Source of the DNA: Photobacterium proteolyticum
GTDB lineage: Bacteria; Pseudomonadota; Gammaproteobacteria; Enterobacterales; Vibrionaceae
Assembly: GCF_001939735.1 (NCBI RefSeq)
Contig: NZ_MJIL01000044.1
Span: forward strand, 1 to 64,000
Direction of reading: 5' to 3'
DNA length: 64,000 nt
Below the pieces are notes generated by a model. The model had not been told where the DNA came from, made no database searches, and saw only the letters and a program-made list of their open reading frames with translations. Positions 47,241-54,768 of the stretch are shown here, piece after piece. Both the position numbers and the translations under genes were made by a program. The first letter of the stretch is position 1, and the number at the start of each line of letters is the position of its first letter.

Positions 47241-47376
47241 CTACGCGTATTTTAGTCTCAATAATTATTAATTGCATCAACATGATAGGTAAAGTTATAA
47301 CAAGCGCACTCTTTGCTCATTTAGAGATGGGGTCATACCCTCCTCGTTGAAAAGGTTAAGATAAAGAAAGGAACTT

Positions 47377-47886
47377 CTATGCCACGCCCAACAACTCATC
47401 ACTACAGCAATTACAAACCTGATCATGACCCAGGTATCCTGCTGGTCGTATCGTGTTACAGGTTACGCACTGTTTAAAGAAGCCGTCGTTGCTGAGTGTC
47501 TCGAGTAACGCATCAATTGCACCAACAATATCATCACACCGGAATGTGCCAACCGTATGCCAGCGATGAACCGGTTTATGCTCATTCTGGATAACGGTGC
47601 AGAGCTTCAGGCTAATCGGCTTAAAACTTTGATCATTGCAGGCCGCCATTGAGCATGGGGAATCGACATTGAAAAAGTCGATAGGCATGTAAGAGCCCAT
47701 GCAAACATAAGGATAATGGCCATTGAGGTCATCAAGTGACAGATACTTTTCTCGCTTTATTCCTTGCTCCAGCATCAGACTCTCGATATACACCAATACG
47801 CCCTGTCTCAAGTTGTCATCGAGACTTACCAAGCCCTGAAGCATTACACCATACGCCTGCGTAAGCTGTTTTGTTGTCAATATCAC
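47377..47886 (-). CDS. Protein of unknown function with a zinc-binding motif, 169 aa
   Basis: The C-terminus has CVTCNTIRPAGYLGHDQVCNCC, a C-x2-C ... C-x-CC zinc knuckle. Upstream there is YPYVCMGSYMPIDFFNVDSPCSM. No signal or membrane segment. It lies upstream of the methyltransferase-HNH gene on the same strand, with 136 bp between, so an operon is possible. Not recognised. Confidence 0.55.
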   Translation of the reverse strand: MILTTKQLTQAYGVMLQGLVSLDDNLRQGVLVYIESLMLEQGIKREKYLSLDDLNGHYPYVCMGSYMPIDFFNVDSPCSMAACNDQSFKPISLKLCTVIQNEHKPVHRWHTVGTFRCDDIVGAIDALLETLSNDGFFKQCVTCNTIRPAGYLGHDQVCNCCSDELLGVA

Positions 47887-48297
47887 TTTCTACCACTACC
47901 TAATCTGCTGTGTCGCTATGCTGATGACATAGACGTAACTGTCTACATGTCACACTGCTAATCACTCACACTGCAATGTTTCTCATTCACTCGCTATTCT
48001 CCATAATCAAAGCAACTTTTCACTATTGGTTTAACTTTTATTTCAATTACTTCGACGGCATCGATTGCTATTTGATACCTCACGACACTCTGTGCATATT
48101 CACGCTGCGGTCCAGTTCAAAATCGGCCAAATCACGAGCACCCCTAATCAAGCCGGCGTGATGTTGTACTCAAAATAAGTAGATAAGAAATACGTGTACC
48201 TTATCACCGAATAAAATGCTCAATGGTGGTTTCAGGTCTTGCATCTACTTATTTTAGGTATATATTTGTCTGCATATGGAATACTGGATAAATAACC
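47887..48297. other. Divergent intergenic region upstream of WYL gene
   Basis: No gene is supported. Contains the inverted repeat at 48172-48255 and AT-rich sequence before the WYL start. Confidence 0.4.
48172..48255. promoter_or_regulatory. 13-bp inverted repeat upstream of the WYL regulator
   Basis: AAAATAAGTAGAT (48172-48184) and its exact reverse complement (48243-48255) are separated by 58 bp, ending 42 bp before the WYL gene. Such split palindromes can be operators for dimeric WYL regulators (BrxR/CapW type) or hairpins. Function is inferred from position. Confidence 0.5.
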
Positions 48298-49209
48298 ATG
48301 TCTTTACATCAACTCGGTCACATTATGGATATCACCAAGAAGTTAGACGCCATCGGTTCTGCACAACGCGAACGGCTTGCCTTCATTGACTTTGCACTCT
48401 ATTTCCTGGGCGAGGTCACCCGTAAGGATCTAATTGATCGCTTTGCTGTCGGGCATGCTGCTACAACACGCGACTTTGCATTGTATAAAGAGATTGCTCC
48501 CGACAATCTGAAGTTGGATATGCGATCAAAGAAATATTACAAGCAAGCAACGTTTACCCCGTTGTTTAATCTGGATCTCAAGAAAACTCTGGCTACCGTA
48601 TCACTAGGCTACGGTGATGGCTTTTCCGGGTTTCAGGAGTTTCCGATCAGCTGCGAATCACCTGAATCACTGACTATTCCGAAAACGGCAATTATGGCAG
48701 TGCTGTGTGAGGGCATTTATCGCAACAAAGCGGTTGAAATTGAATACATCTCAACATCCAGCGGTAAAGGACAACGTGAAATTGTGCCGCACAGCCTAGT
48801 CGATTCAGGCAATCGATGGCATGTCCGCTCTTATGACCGCAAGAATGCACGGTTTATGGATGTCGTTTGCAACCGCGTTGTATCAGCGCGCATTATCGAC
48901 GAATCGCCAGCCAACCATGAGCAATCGAGTGAAGATCGCCAGTGGCAAAAATTTATCGAGCTTGAACTTATCCCCCACCCTCAGCAGGATAACCCTGAAG
49001 CCATTGAGCTTGATTACGAAATGAAGGATGGCAAAAGAATCATCGAAGCGCGTGCGGCGCTTGCCGGATACCTTCTACGTAAATGGGAAGTCGACTGCAG
49101 CAAAGACGGCAAACTTCACAAGTGTGTAGGTTATCAGCTGGCACTGGCAAACCCTCAAGCGCTATACCAGGTTAACAGTGCTATGCTAGCTCCGGGTTAT
49201 GAAGCATAG
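48298..49209 (+). CDS. WYL-domain transcriptional regulator (CapW/BrxR-like), 303 aa
   Basis: An N-terminal winged helix-turn-helix (about residues 20-70, FLGEVTRKDLIDRFAVGHAATTRD) is followed by a WYL domain (about 130-200: VEIEYISTSSGKGQREIVPHSL, RWHVRSYDRKNARFMDVVCNRV) and a C-terminal WCX-type part. This order matches CapW and BrxR, WYL regulators that repress defence operons. The start is ATG 48298 with a weak site; ATG 48325 is the alternative. The 198-aa gene 56 bp downstream is in the same direction and may be its co-transcribed target. It is not beside a BREX or CBASS operon here. Confidence 0.75.
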   Translation: MSLHQLGHIMDITKKLDAIGSAQRERLAFIDFALYFLGEVTRKDLIDRFAVGHAATTRDFALYKEIAPDNLKLDMRSKKYYKQATFTPLFNLDLKKTLATVSLGYGDGFSGFQEFPISCESPESLTIPKTAIMAVLCEGIYRNKAVEIEYISTSSGKGQREIVPHSLVDSGNRWHVRSYDRKNARFMDVVCNRVVSARIIDESPANHEQSSEDRQWQKFIELELIPHPQQDNPEAIELDYEMKDGKRIIEARAALAGYLLRKWEVDCSKDGKLHKCVGYQLALANPQALYQVNSAMLAPGYEA

Positions 49210-49265
49210 AGCACCTTGCTGCTAAGTGCTTCTGACATACACGAACAAACTACAGGGAAAGAAAC

Positions 49266-49862
49266 ATGTTCGAGCCAATCATTGATGACGATAAATACGC
49301 ATTTGCATTTATTGGTCCGCACTGGCCAAGCTTTATCAACTTGAAGCAATGCGATCCAGAGGTTATTCATCGCCTTGAGAAGGCTCCAGATAAACAGGGC
49401 CAGTTTGACTTAATTTTTACCCTCGAGAAAGAGCTGTCTGATAACGATCCTAGCGATGCCTATCGCCTGACGATTGAAGACAGAACCAATCACGGCGCAT
49501 CGGCTAACTTTCTGACTTTCGCATCAAAGGATAAAAATAAGGTGAAGCAATTTATCTTAGCTATTGTTCAGGGGCTTACCCAACAACAACTGATTGGCGT
49601 TAGTGTTATTGATATTCAGTGGGCATTGGAAACAGGAGGCAGGGAGCTGTCTTTAATGACTGTTGAAGCAGAATCGAAACTAAAAAGTACGGTCAATAAC
49701 GCCCTGTTTGTTTACACCAACAATCAGGGCAATATAAATCATTTTGAAGCAACGGTTCAGCGGGTTCAGGAATCGCTTACACCCAACGCAACCCTGGTTG
49801 CAATGATTGCACCAGTAGAGGGCCCTGCCGACGCCTTCCGCTTAACAAAGGTTGACGCTTAA
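49266..49862 (+). CDS. Protein of unknown function, 198 aa
   Basis: Preceded by AGGGAAAGAAAC and directly downstream of the WYL gene. Mixed alpha/beta, with YRLTIEDRTNHGASANFLTF, ILAIVQGLTQQQLIGVSVIDIQW and VAMIAPVEGPADAFRL; no signal or membrane segment. The C-terminal third contains two beta-rich segments. I do not recognise it. The pairing with a WYL regulator suggests co-regulation. Confidence 0.55.
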   Translation: MFEPIIDDDKYAFAFIGPHWPSFINLKQCDPEVIHRLEKAPDKQGQFDLIFTLEKELSDNDPSDAYRLTIEDRTNHGASANFLTFASKDKNKVKQFILAIVQGLTQQQLIGVSVIDIQWALETGGRELSLMTVEAESKLKSTVNNALFVYTNNQGNINHFEATVQRVQESLTPNATLVAMIAPVEGPADAFRLTKVDA

Positions 49863-49880
49863 TACATCCTAATATTGAAG

Positions 49881-50216
49881 TTACTTAGGAATGTTAAAGC
49901 TTTTCTCATCCTTGCAGGTAAATGTGTAGTAGTTACTACGCTCGTTGAAAACAGAGAAGCCTTTGCCGTAACAATATGCGCCATTTAACTCGTTCATATA
50001 GGCAAGTGTTTCTTTGTCTTTTACTAGGAAGTAACTGTCATTTTCACAGATAACCCTGATCTTGCCATCATCTCCCTGAGAGTAGGTTTTTACCTTGGCG
50101 CCACACAATGTGAAGCTCAAATCAACATACTCATCGGCGCGCTCGTCCACTGTTTGTGAACAGCCAACAAGAAGCAATGGTAGTAGAATAATGCTCAGTA
50201 ATGGTTTCAAAGCCAA
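49881..50216 (-). CDS. Small lipoprotein, 111 aa
   Basis: Lipoprotein signal with lipobox LLVGC (Cys19), then SQTVDERADEYVDLSF. The mature part has three more Cys residues (LCGAKV, RVICEND, GAYCYGKG) that could form disulfides. Convergent with the upstream gene of unknown function. Likely anchored in the outer membrane. Not a known family. Confidence 0.6.
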   Translation of the reverse strand: MALKPLLSIILLPLLLVGCSQTVDERADEYVDLSFTLCGAKVKTYSQGDDGKIRVICENDSYFLVKDKETLAYMNELNGAYCYGKGFSVFNERSNYYTFTCKDEKSFNIPK

Positions 50217-50371
50217 ATCCTTGACAAATAAAGTTTTATAATCAGTGTAATAGCAATATTATGCTGAATTATAGCAGCCAGTGCAATAAACTTCAGGGTA
50301 CGATAGTGCTTACATTGTCGATATGCTTCGAAGAATTTCCATTCAGCGTTTTTTCTTGCCTTGCTTTTCAT
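50207..50371 (-). CDS. Possible small membrane protein, 54 aa
   Basis: Candidate frame MKSKARKNAEWKFFEAYRQC with a hydrophobic C-terminus (KFIALAAIIQHNIAITLIIKL). It overlaps the end of the upstream membrane gene by about 29 bp and the start of the lipoprotein gene by 10 bp. No clear ribosome site. It may be spurious. Confidence 0.25.
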   Translation of the reverse strand: MKSKARKNAEWKFFEAYRQCKHYRTLKFIALAAIIQHNIAITLIIKLYLSRIWL

Positions 50372-50828
50372 CAATACGGCGTCGATGCCAAATAGAATAG
50401 TGGCGCAACCCTGCCGGTCCATGTGCGATAAACACTGACATTAACAAGACAGTAATAAACAACATAGGTTTGTGCTGCGGAATAATAAAGAAAGAGCCAA
50501 GCAACATCAGCTTCACCAGCGTCAGCACACCTTTTAGCTGAATTAACCATAATTTGGATCGACTGATTTCCAGCGTCATCAGAATAACGCCAGTCACCAT
50601 TGCCAAAACCCACCAGTTCAGCCATAACTCGCGCTCGACGCCATACAAAATACCGCCGGCTGAGCCTGCGATCCCTAAGATATGCAAAGCCCTCACCCCT
50701 GTTTTACTCAGGCGTTGAATCCAAAAACGGGTCTCTGATATTGGGTATTGATCTTTAGACGCTGTGCGGTGATCGGATGATTTTCTTTCGGCGTGTACTT
50801 GTTGCTGTTCTGCGGTTGCTTTTTTCAT
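50343..50828 (-). CDS. Integral membrane protein, unknown function, 161 aa
   Basis: An N-terminal charged segment (EQQQVHAERKSSDHRT) precedes about four hydrophobic segments (ALHILGIAGSAGGILYG, WWVLAMVTGVILMTL, VLTLVKLMLLGSFF, PMLFITVLLMSVFIAHG) and a basic end (RRRIDEKQGKKKR). No known family. It lies on the minus strand between the HAD and lipoprotein genes. Confidence 0.6.
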   Translation of the reverse strand: MKKATAEQQQVHAERKSSDHRTASKDQYPISETRFWIQRLSKTGVRALHILGIAGSAGGILYGVERELWLNWWVLAMVTGVILMTLEISRSKLWLIQLKGVLTLVKLMLLGSFFIIPQHKPMLFITVLLMSVFIAHGPAGLRHYSIWHRRRIDEKQGKKKR

Positions 50829-50897
50829 CTTGTTGTCAGGGTATTCATTCAGTACATGGAAGAATACCCTTTCTTTGCCAAGGTGTAATCTGATTCT

Positions 50898-51500
50898 TTA
50901 ACGAGTACTTGCCTTCGTCAGGGTCGTGATTTCACCATCGACCACCAGCACGCAATCCATTCCGGCTGCCAGGGCAGCGGTTTTACCTAGTTCAGTATCT
51001 TCAAATACCAAACACTCACTGGGCTCAACACCGATGCGCTGTGCAGCCTGTAAGAAGGTATCAGGGTTGGGTTTATGCTTTTCTACGTCATCGGCGGTAA
51101 CCAGCGCATCTAGCAATGGCAGGATGTTTGTTTCGCCAAGCAATGGTAACGCGTTCAACTGACGGCACCCGGTGCCAACGGCAATCTTCTTTGATGGTTT
51201 ATTATCGAGCAGCAACCGATAGGTGGAAGATATCACTTCTCCCTTAAAATCCAGCGTTTCAAAAAACTCGCTTTTGGTATTCGCCAAACGCTTGGTATCA
51301 AAGTTCTGCTGATAGCGGTGGTTAATTGCCTGCGCCGTTTTTATCGTCGGCATACCACCCAGGCTGTAAAACCACTCCTCGTCGAACGGGATCTCGAAGA
51401 GTACGCATGTTTTTTTCCACGCCTCGACATGAGCCGGCATTGAATCTATCAGGGTGCCATCCATGTCAAAAATAAGTCCTTTATAGGGTGTTAAGTCCAT
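50898..51500 (-). CDS. yqaB: HAD phosphatase, YqaB-like, 200 aa
   Basis: HAD motif I DMDGTLIDSMPAHVEAW, motif II as VGTGCR, motif III lysine in KHKPNPDTF and motif IV FEDTELGKTAALAAGM. YqaB-type enzymes dephosphorylate fructose-1-phosphate and related sugar phosphates. The length matches. ATG 51500 has GGAGC upstream. It stands alone. Confidence 0.8.
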   Translation of the reverse strand: MDLTPYKGLIFDMDGTLIDSMPAHVEAWKKTCVLFEIPFDEEWFYSLGGMPTIKTAQAINHRYQQNFDTKRLANTKSEFFETLDFKGEVISSTYRLLLDNKPSKKIAVGTGCRQLNALPLLGETNILPLLDALVTADDVEKHKPNPDTFLQAAQRIGVEPSECLVFEDTELGKTAALAAGMDCVLVVDGEITTLTKASTR

Positions 51501-51663
51501 ATTGCTCCTTTAACTTGCGGGTATCTATTCCTGTTTTCTCCTAAAACCTATCAACCCACCATGTCACTTTTATTGCATATGTTCAAGCTGTATGGCTGCA
51601 CGATCTCGTCAAATCGTTACCTTTCCCTCAGGCAAACGTTTAGGTGGAAATGAATTATGGGAT

Positions 51664-52470
51664 TTAACGAACATCCAACCTAACTAGTCCCCACTTTCTG
51701 GCTATCCGATCAAAAAATCCCTGCGTTTTCTTCAGCTCGATCCAATGGTTGATGTAATTTATCCAAATCTGATCCTCTTTGGGCAACAACATAGCCACAG
51801 GTGTCGGGCGGCGCATGCCGTTGACTTTGGCAACAGTTAGCTGGGGAAATCGATTGGTGATTGTTGCAGCTTCGATATTCGATGTCACAATGACGGTTGC
51901 TTTATTGGCCAGTAACTGCTGATAGTCACGGAGGGGAGCTTGAATGACACTATGGCGCGCTTTGGGAAATAGTTCTTGTACCAGCGCCTCTTGAACCGTT
52001 CCTCTGGTCGAAATGATCGTCACAGAGCTCGAATTGAAGTCACTCCATTTACGAAATCGTTTAAAATTCTGCTTTTGAATAACGGGAACGAAAGCGAGAT
52101 TAAAATACGGCTGGCTATAACCGGCGACTCGCGCCCGCTTCATGTTCAGCGCCGCGCTGCCTGTCATGTCATATTTGTCGGTTACGACACCGCTGACCAA
52201 GGTTTTCCAGTCGGTCGCGACATACTCCACTGTCACCCCCAAATCCTTCGCCAGCTCGGTGGTAATGTCGATATCAAAGCCTTTATAAAAATTGGTCGCA
52301 GGATCACGGATAGTCATCGGATTCCAGTCACCCGTGGTCCCGACTCGCAGCACGCCACGATCAATTATTTCCTGCAAACGACTAGGAGCAGCATGAGAGG
52401 GAACTGAAAACACCGACACCAAAGCAAAAACAACAACGACAACTTTCTTCAGGGCGTACAACGCTCTCAT
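51664..52470 (-). CDS. Periplasmic amino-acid-binding protein, PheC-like, 268 aa
   Basis: Signal about residues 10-27 (VVVVFALVSVFSVPSHA). The mature part reads LQEIIDRGVLRVGTTGDWNP, then YKGFDIDITTELAKDLGVTV and YDMTGSAALNMKRAR. This pattern is shared with cyclohexadienyl dehydratase PheC and type 3 solute-binding proteins. PheC acts in phenylalanine synthesis outside the cytoplasm; a binding role is equally possible. No transporter partner is adjacent. Confidence 0.65.
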   Translation of the reverse strand: MRALYALKKVVVVVFALVSVFSVPSHAAPSRLQEIIDRGVLRVGTTGDWNPMTIRDPATNFYKGFDIDITTELAKDLGVTVEYVATDWKTLVSGVVTDKYDMTGSAALNMKRARVAGYSQPYFNLAFVPVIQKQNFKRFRKWSDFNSSSVTIISTRGTVQEALVQELFPKARHSVIQAPLRDYQQLLANKATVIVTSNIEAATITNRFPQLTVAKVNGMRRPTPVAMLLPKEDQIWINYINHWIELKKTQGFFDRIARKWGLVRLDVR

Positions 52471-52597
52471 AGATACCTCTCCCCCAATCTACCTGAATAC
52501 ACAAGCGCATACGTTTAAAGATAGCAGTAATTTGATCAGGCATTTCGCAAAGAAGTGATACCCCAAAAGTTGTCGTTCCGTGTCGTCCCTTGCTGGG

Positions 52598-53242
52598 TTA
52601 TGACGAAGAAGCCATTTCCTGGCAATCATATCCTTTAAGAAAGAGATCCACGCATCGCTCCAGATACACACGGCGTTCTTCATCCGACTCGCCGCTATCC
52701 TGACCGAGGTATTTCCAGTACACAGCTTTGCCATGAAGCATCAATAGCAGCTGCAGGGCAGCATCACGCATATCGATATCAATGGCTATGACCCCTTTTT
52801 CTACATTGTGCCCCAAGTATTCGGCCACCATATCCGTTGTCGCTTTTGGCCCGGCATTGAGATACACCAGGGCAAGTTCAGGGTGTGTATCGGCCTGGCT
52901 GACTGACGTCTTGTAAGTATGCTGCGCCTCATCACTCATCAGCATACTCTGGAACCGCCAGGCAAACTCACAAAGCACTTGTCTCATCGTACTTGAGTCA
53001 TCAATTAAACTCCCGTCCAACTGGTTTGCCGTACACTTTGCGCGAATACAAGTGTCAAACAGATCATCTTTGGTTTTAAAGTGAGCGTACACCGTTTGTT
53101 TGGAAACCTTAGCCCTAACAGCAATAGCATCCATACTGATGGCATACCCCTGCTCAGCAAACAGCTCACCGGCGGCTTCTAGGATCTGCTCTCTCTTCTT
53201 TGCACTTCTCGGATTCAATACTGGCCCACTCACAATTAACAT
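52598..53242 (-). CDS. TetR-family repressor, 214 aa
   Basis: The N-terminal HTH is typical: KREQILEAAGELFAEQGYAI ... VSKQTVYAHFKTKDDLFDTC. The C-terminal ligand domain is variable. It is divergent from an RND efflux pair. Two palindromic TetR-type sites (53278-53292, 53321-53335) lie upstream of its start. GTG 53233 with AAGG upstream is an alternative start. It most likely represses the pump and itself, and is released by a drug or metabolite. Confidence 0.8.
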   Translation of the reverse strand: MLIVSGPVLNPRSAKKREQILEAAGELFAEQGYAISMDAIAVRAKVSKQTVYAHFKTKDDLFDTCIRAKCTANQLDGSLIDDSSTMRQVLCEFAWRFQSMLMSDEAQHTYKTSVSQADTHPELALVYLNAGPKATTDMVAEYLGHNVEKGVIAIDIDMRDAALQLLLMLHGKAVYWKYLGQDSGESDEERRVYLERCVDLFLKGYDCQEMASSS

Positions 53243-53277
53243 CCTTACATCACAATTGACAGTTTTGACACAATCAA

Positions 53278-53335
53278 ACTGGACAGTCTAGTTTGCTTGA
53301 GTTATTTTTAACTCATATGGACTAGACAGTCTAGT
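53278..53335. promoter_or_regulatory. Two TetR-type operator palindromes
   Basis: ACTAGACAGTCTAGT at 53321-53335 is a perfect 7+1+7 palindrome, and ACTGGACAGTCTAGT at 53278-53292 differs by one base. Their starts are 43 bp apart, about four helical turns, so two repressor dimers could sit on one face. They lie just outside the repressor's start. Confidence 0.75.
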
Positions 53336-53342
53336 TTTAGCA

Positions 53343-53608
53343 TATACCCAAACTACCTCAAGATGCTCGTTTCAGCGAGAATTACTTGGGTTTTAGGCTA
53401 GGCACCGATTTGAAGATCTAGTGGTTCTAAATCAATAATCGGTAACAACGCATAGAAGCCAAGTAAACTCGCCCTTTGGGAGTGAGCCAGCGAACTCATT
53501 TCTGTGTCAAATAACGTTGAAAGGGGTAGCCATTCCTACCGTTATTTTCCTTGAACTGAGCACGCTGGTCTCACTCTGAATCCTGCATCTTGAGGTAGCT
53601 TGGGTATA
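53343..53608. mobile_element. MITE-like element with 24-bp terminal inverted repeats
   Basis: 266 bp bounded by TATACCCAAACTACC + TCAAGATGC (53343-53366) and the inverted copy (53585-53608) with one mismatch. The ends start with TA, consistent with TA target duplication as in Tc1/mariner or IS630 elements, though that is inferred. The interior has no gene. It lies between the TetR operators and the RND operon, adding 266 bp to that gap. Confidence 0.75.
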
Positions 53609-53631
53609 AACCCTAATCAGGATGAATTACC

Positions 53632-54765
53632 ATGCGACGGAAATTAAAGTTCACAGCCTGCAGCTTACTGGTTGCATCAGCACTACTAAGCGGCTGCAAC
53701 ACATCAAATACCGAAGCAAGTCAAACACATGAAACCCAGCAGATACCAAGGGTTAATACCGTTACCCTCGCTCCATCAGATCATTATCTGGTAGAACGGG
53801 AATATGTCGGCACTGTCCAGGCTGGCCAGCAGGCCAACCTCGGGTTAGAACTGGGTGGCAAGATTGCGCAGATCCTTGTTGATGTCGGTGACAAGGTAAC
53901 TGCCGGCGATCCGCTGATCATCCTCGACAAACAGCTTCTTCAAACCCAGGCTGACGAGCTAAGTGCCCAACAGGCGCAAATTACTGCCCAGCTAGAATTG
54001 ATTGAGGCCAACCTGAAACGGCAAAAAGCCCTTAAAAAGAAAGGCTTTAGTGCCGAATCTGAAATCGACAACCTAAACAGTCAGAGAAACGCCCTACGGG
54101 CAAATTTCCGCCAGCTCGCAGCCTCTTCGGCGGCCAATCAGCTCCAGCAGAAAAAATCGACTGTGTTTGCCCCGTATGACGGCACTATCAGTGCCCGGTT
54201 TGTTTCGAAAGGCGACGTAGTCAATACCGGCGCTCCAACACTGACATTGCTTGCCAGTACCAATAAAGAAGCGCACATAGGCATTCCGGCCAAACAACTG
54301 ACCAAGATGAGTGGAGAGGCGGACTGGACATTACGTATCGGCAACCGCTCCTACCAAGCCAGCTTGCTCAACCCAGGAGCACGGGTAGACACCGGCTCCC
54401 GTACCGTGAAGCTACGGTTTGGCCTGCCGCAAAATGCTGACGTTATTGACGGTGAACTGGCCTACCTGCAGTTTGATGATATTCGCGAAAAGCCGGGATA
54501 CTGGATCCCACTGTCTGCAATGACTGATGGCATTCGTGGGGTTTGGAATGTGTTTGCCCTCAACGAAAACAATCAGGAACTGCGCATCGAACGTCGCTCA
54601 GTTCAGGTACTTTATGCCAATAACGATCACGCCTTCGTGACCGGGGCGATCAGCAATGGCGAGCGTCTGGTTTCCGACGGACTTCACCGCTTGGTACCGG
54701 GACAGGCTGTGATGCCGGTAAAGAAGTTGCCTTTGCCTCTGAATAATTCGGATGACGAGGCGTAA
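53632..54765 (+). CDS. RND efflux periplasmic adaptor, lipoprotein, 377 aa
   Basis: Membrane-fusion protein of an RND pump. Lipobox LLSGC (Cys22). A lipoyl-type segment (GLELGGKIAQILVDVGDKVTAGDPL), a coiled coil (ALKKKGFSAESEIDNLNSQ) and the second lipoyl half (FAPYDGTISARFVSKGDVV) are in order. It is followed by the permease gene after three bases. No outer-membrane channel gene is adjacent, so it probably uses a TolC-type partner. The pump likely exports drugs or metabolites. Confidence 0.88.
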   Translation: MRRKLKFTACSLLVASALLSGCNTSNTEASQTHETQQIPRVNTVTLAPSDHYLVEREYVGTVQAGQQANLGLELGGKIAQILVDVGDKVTAGDPLIILDKQLLQTQADELSAQQAQITAQLELIEANLKRQKALKKKGFSAESEIDNLNSQRNALRANFRQLAASSAANQLQQKKSTVFAPYDGTISARFVSKGDVVNTGAPTLTLLASTNKEAHIGIPAKQLTKMSGEADWTLRIGNRSYQASLLNPGARVDTGSRTVKLRFGLPQNADVIDGELAYLQFDDIREKPGYWIPLSAMTDGIRGVWNVFALNENNQELRIERRSVQVLYANNDHAFVTGAISNGERLVSDGLHRLVPGQAVMPVKKLPLPLNNSDDEA

Positions 54766-54768
54766 CCC

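Noticed and set aside
54094-54344. Antisense frames within the RND adaptor
   Set aside because: Shadows of a well-recognised protein.
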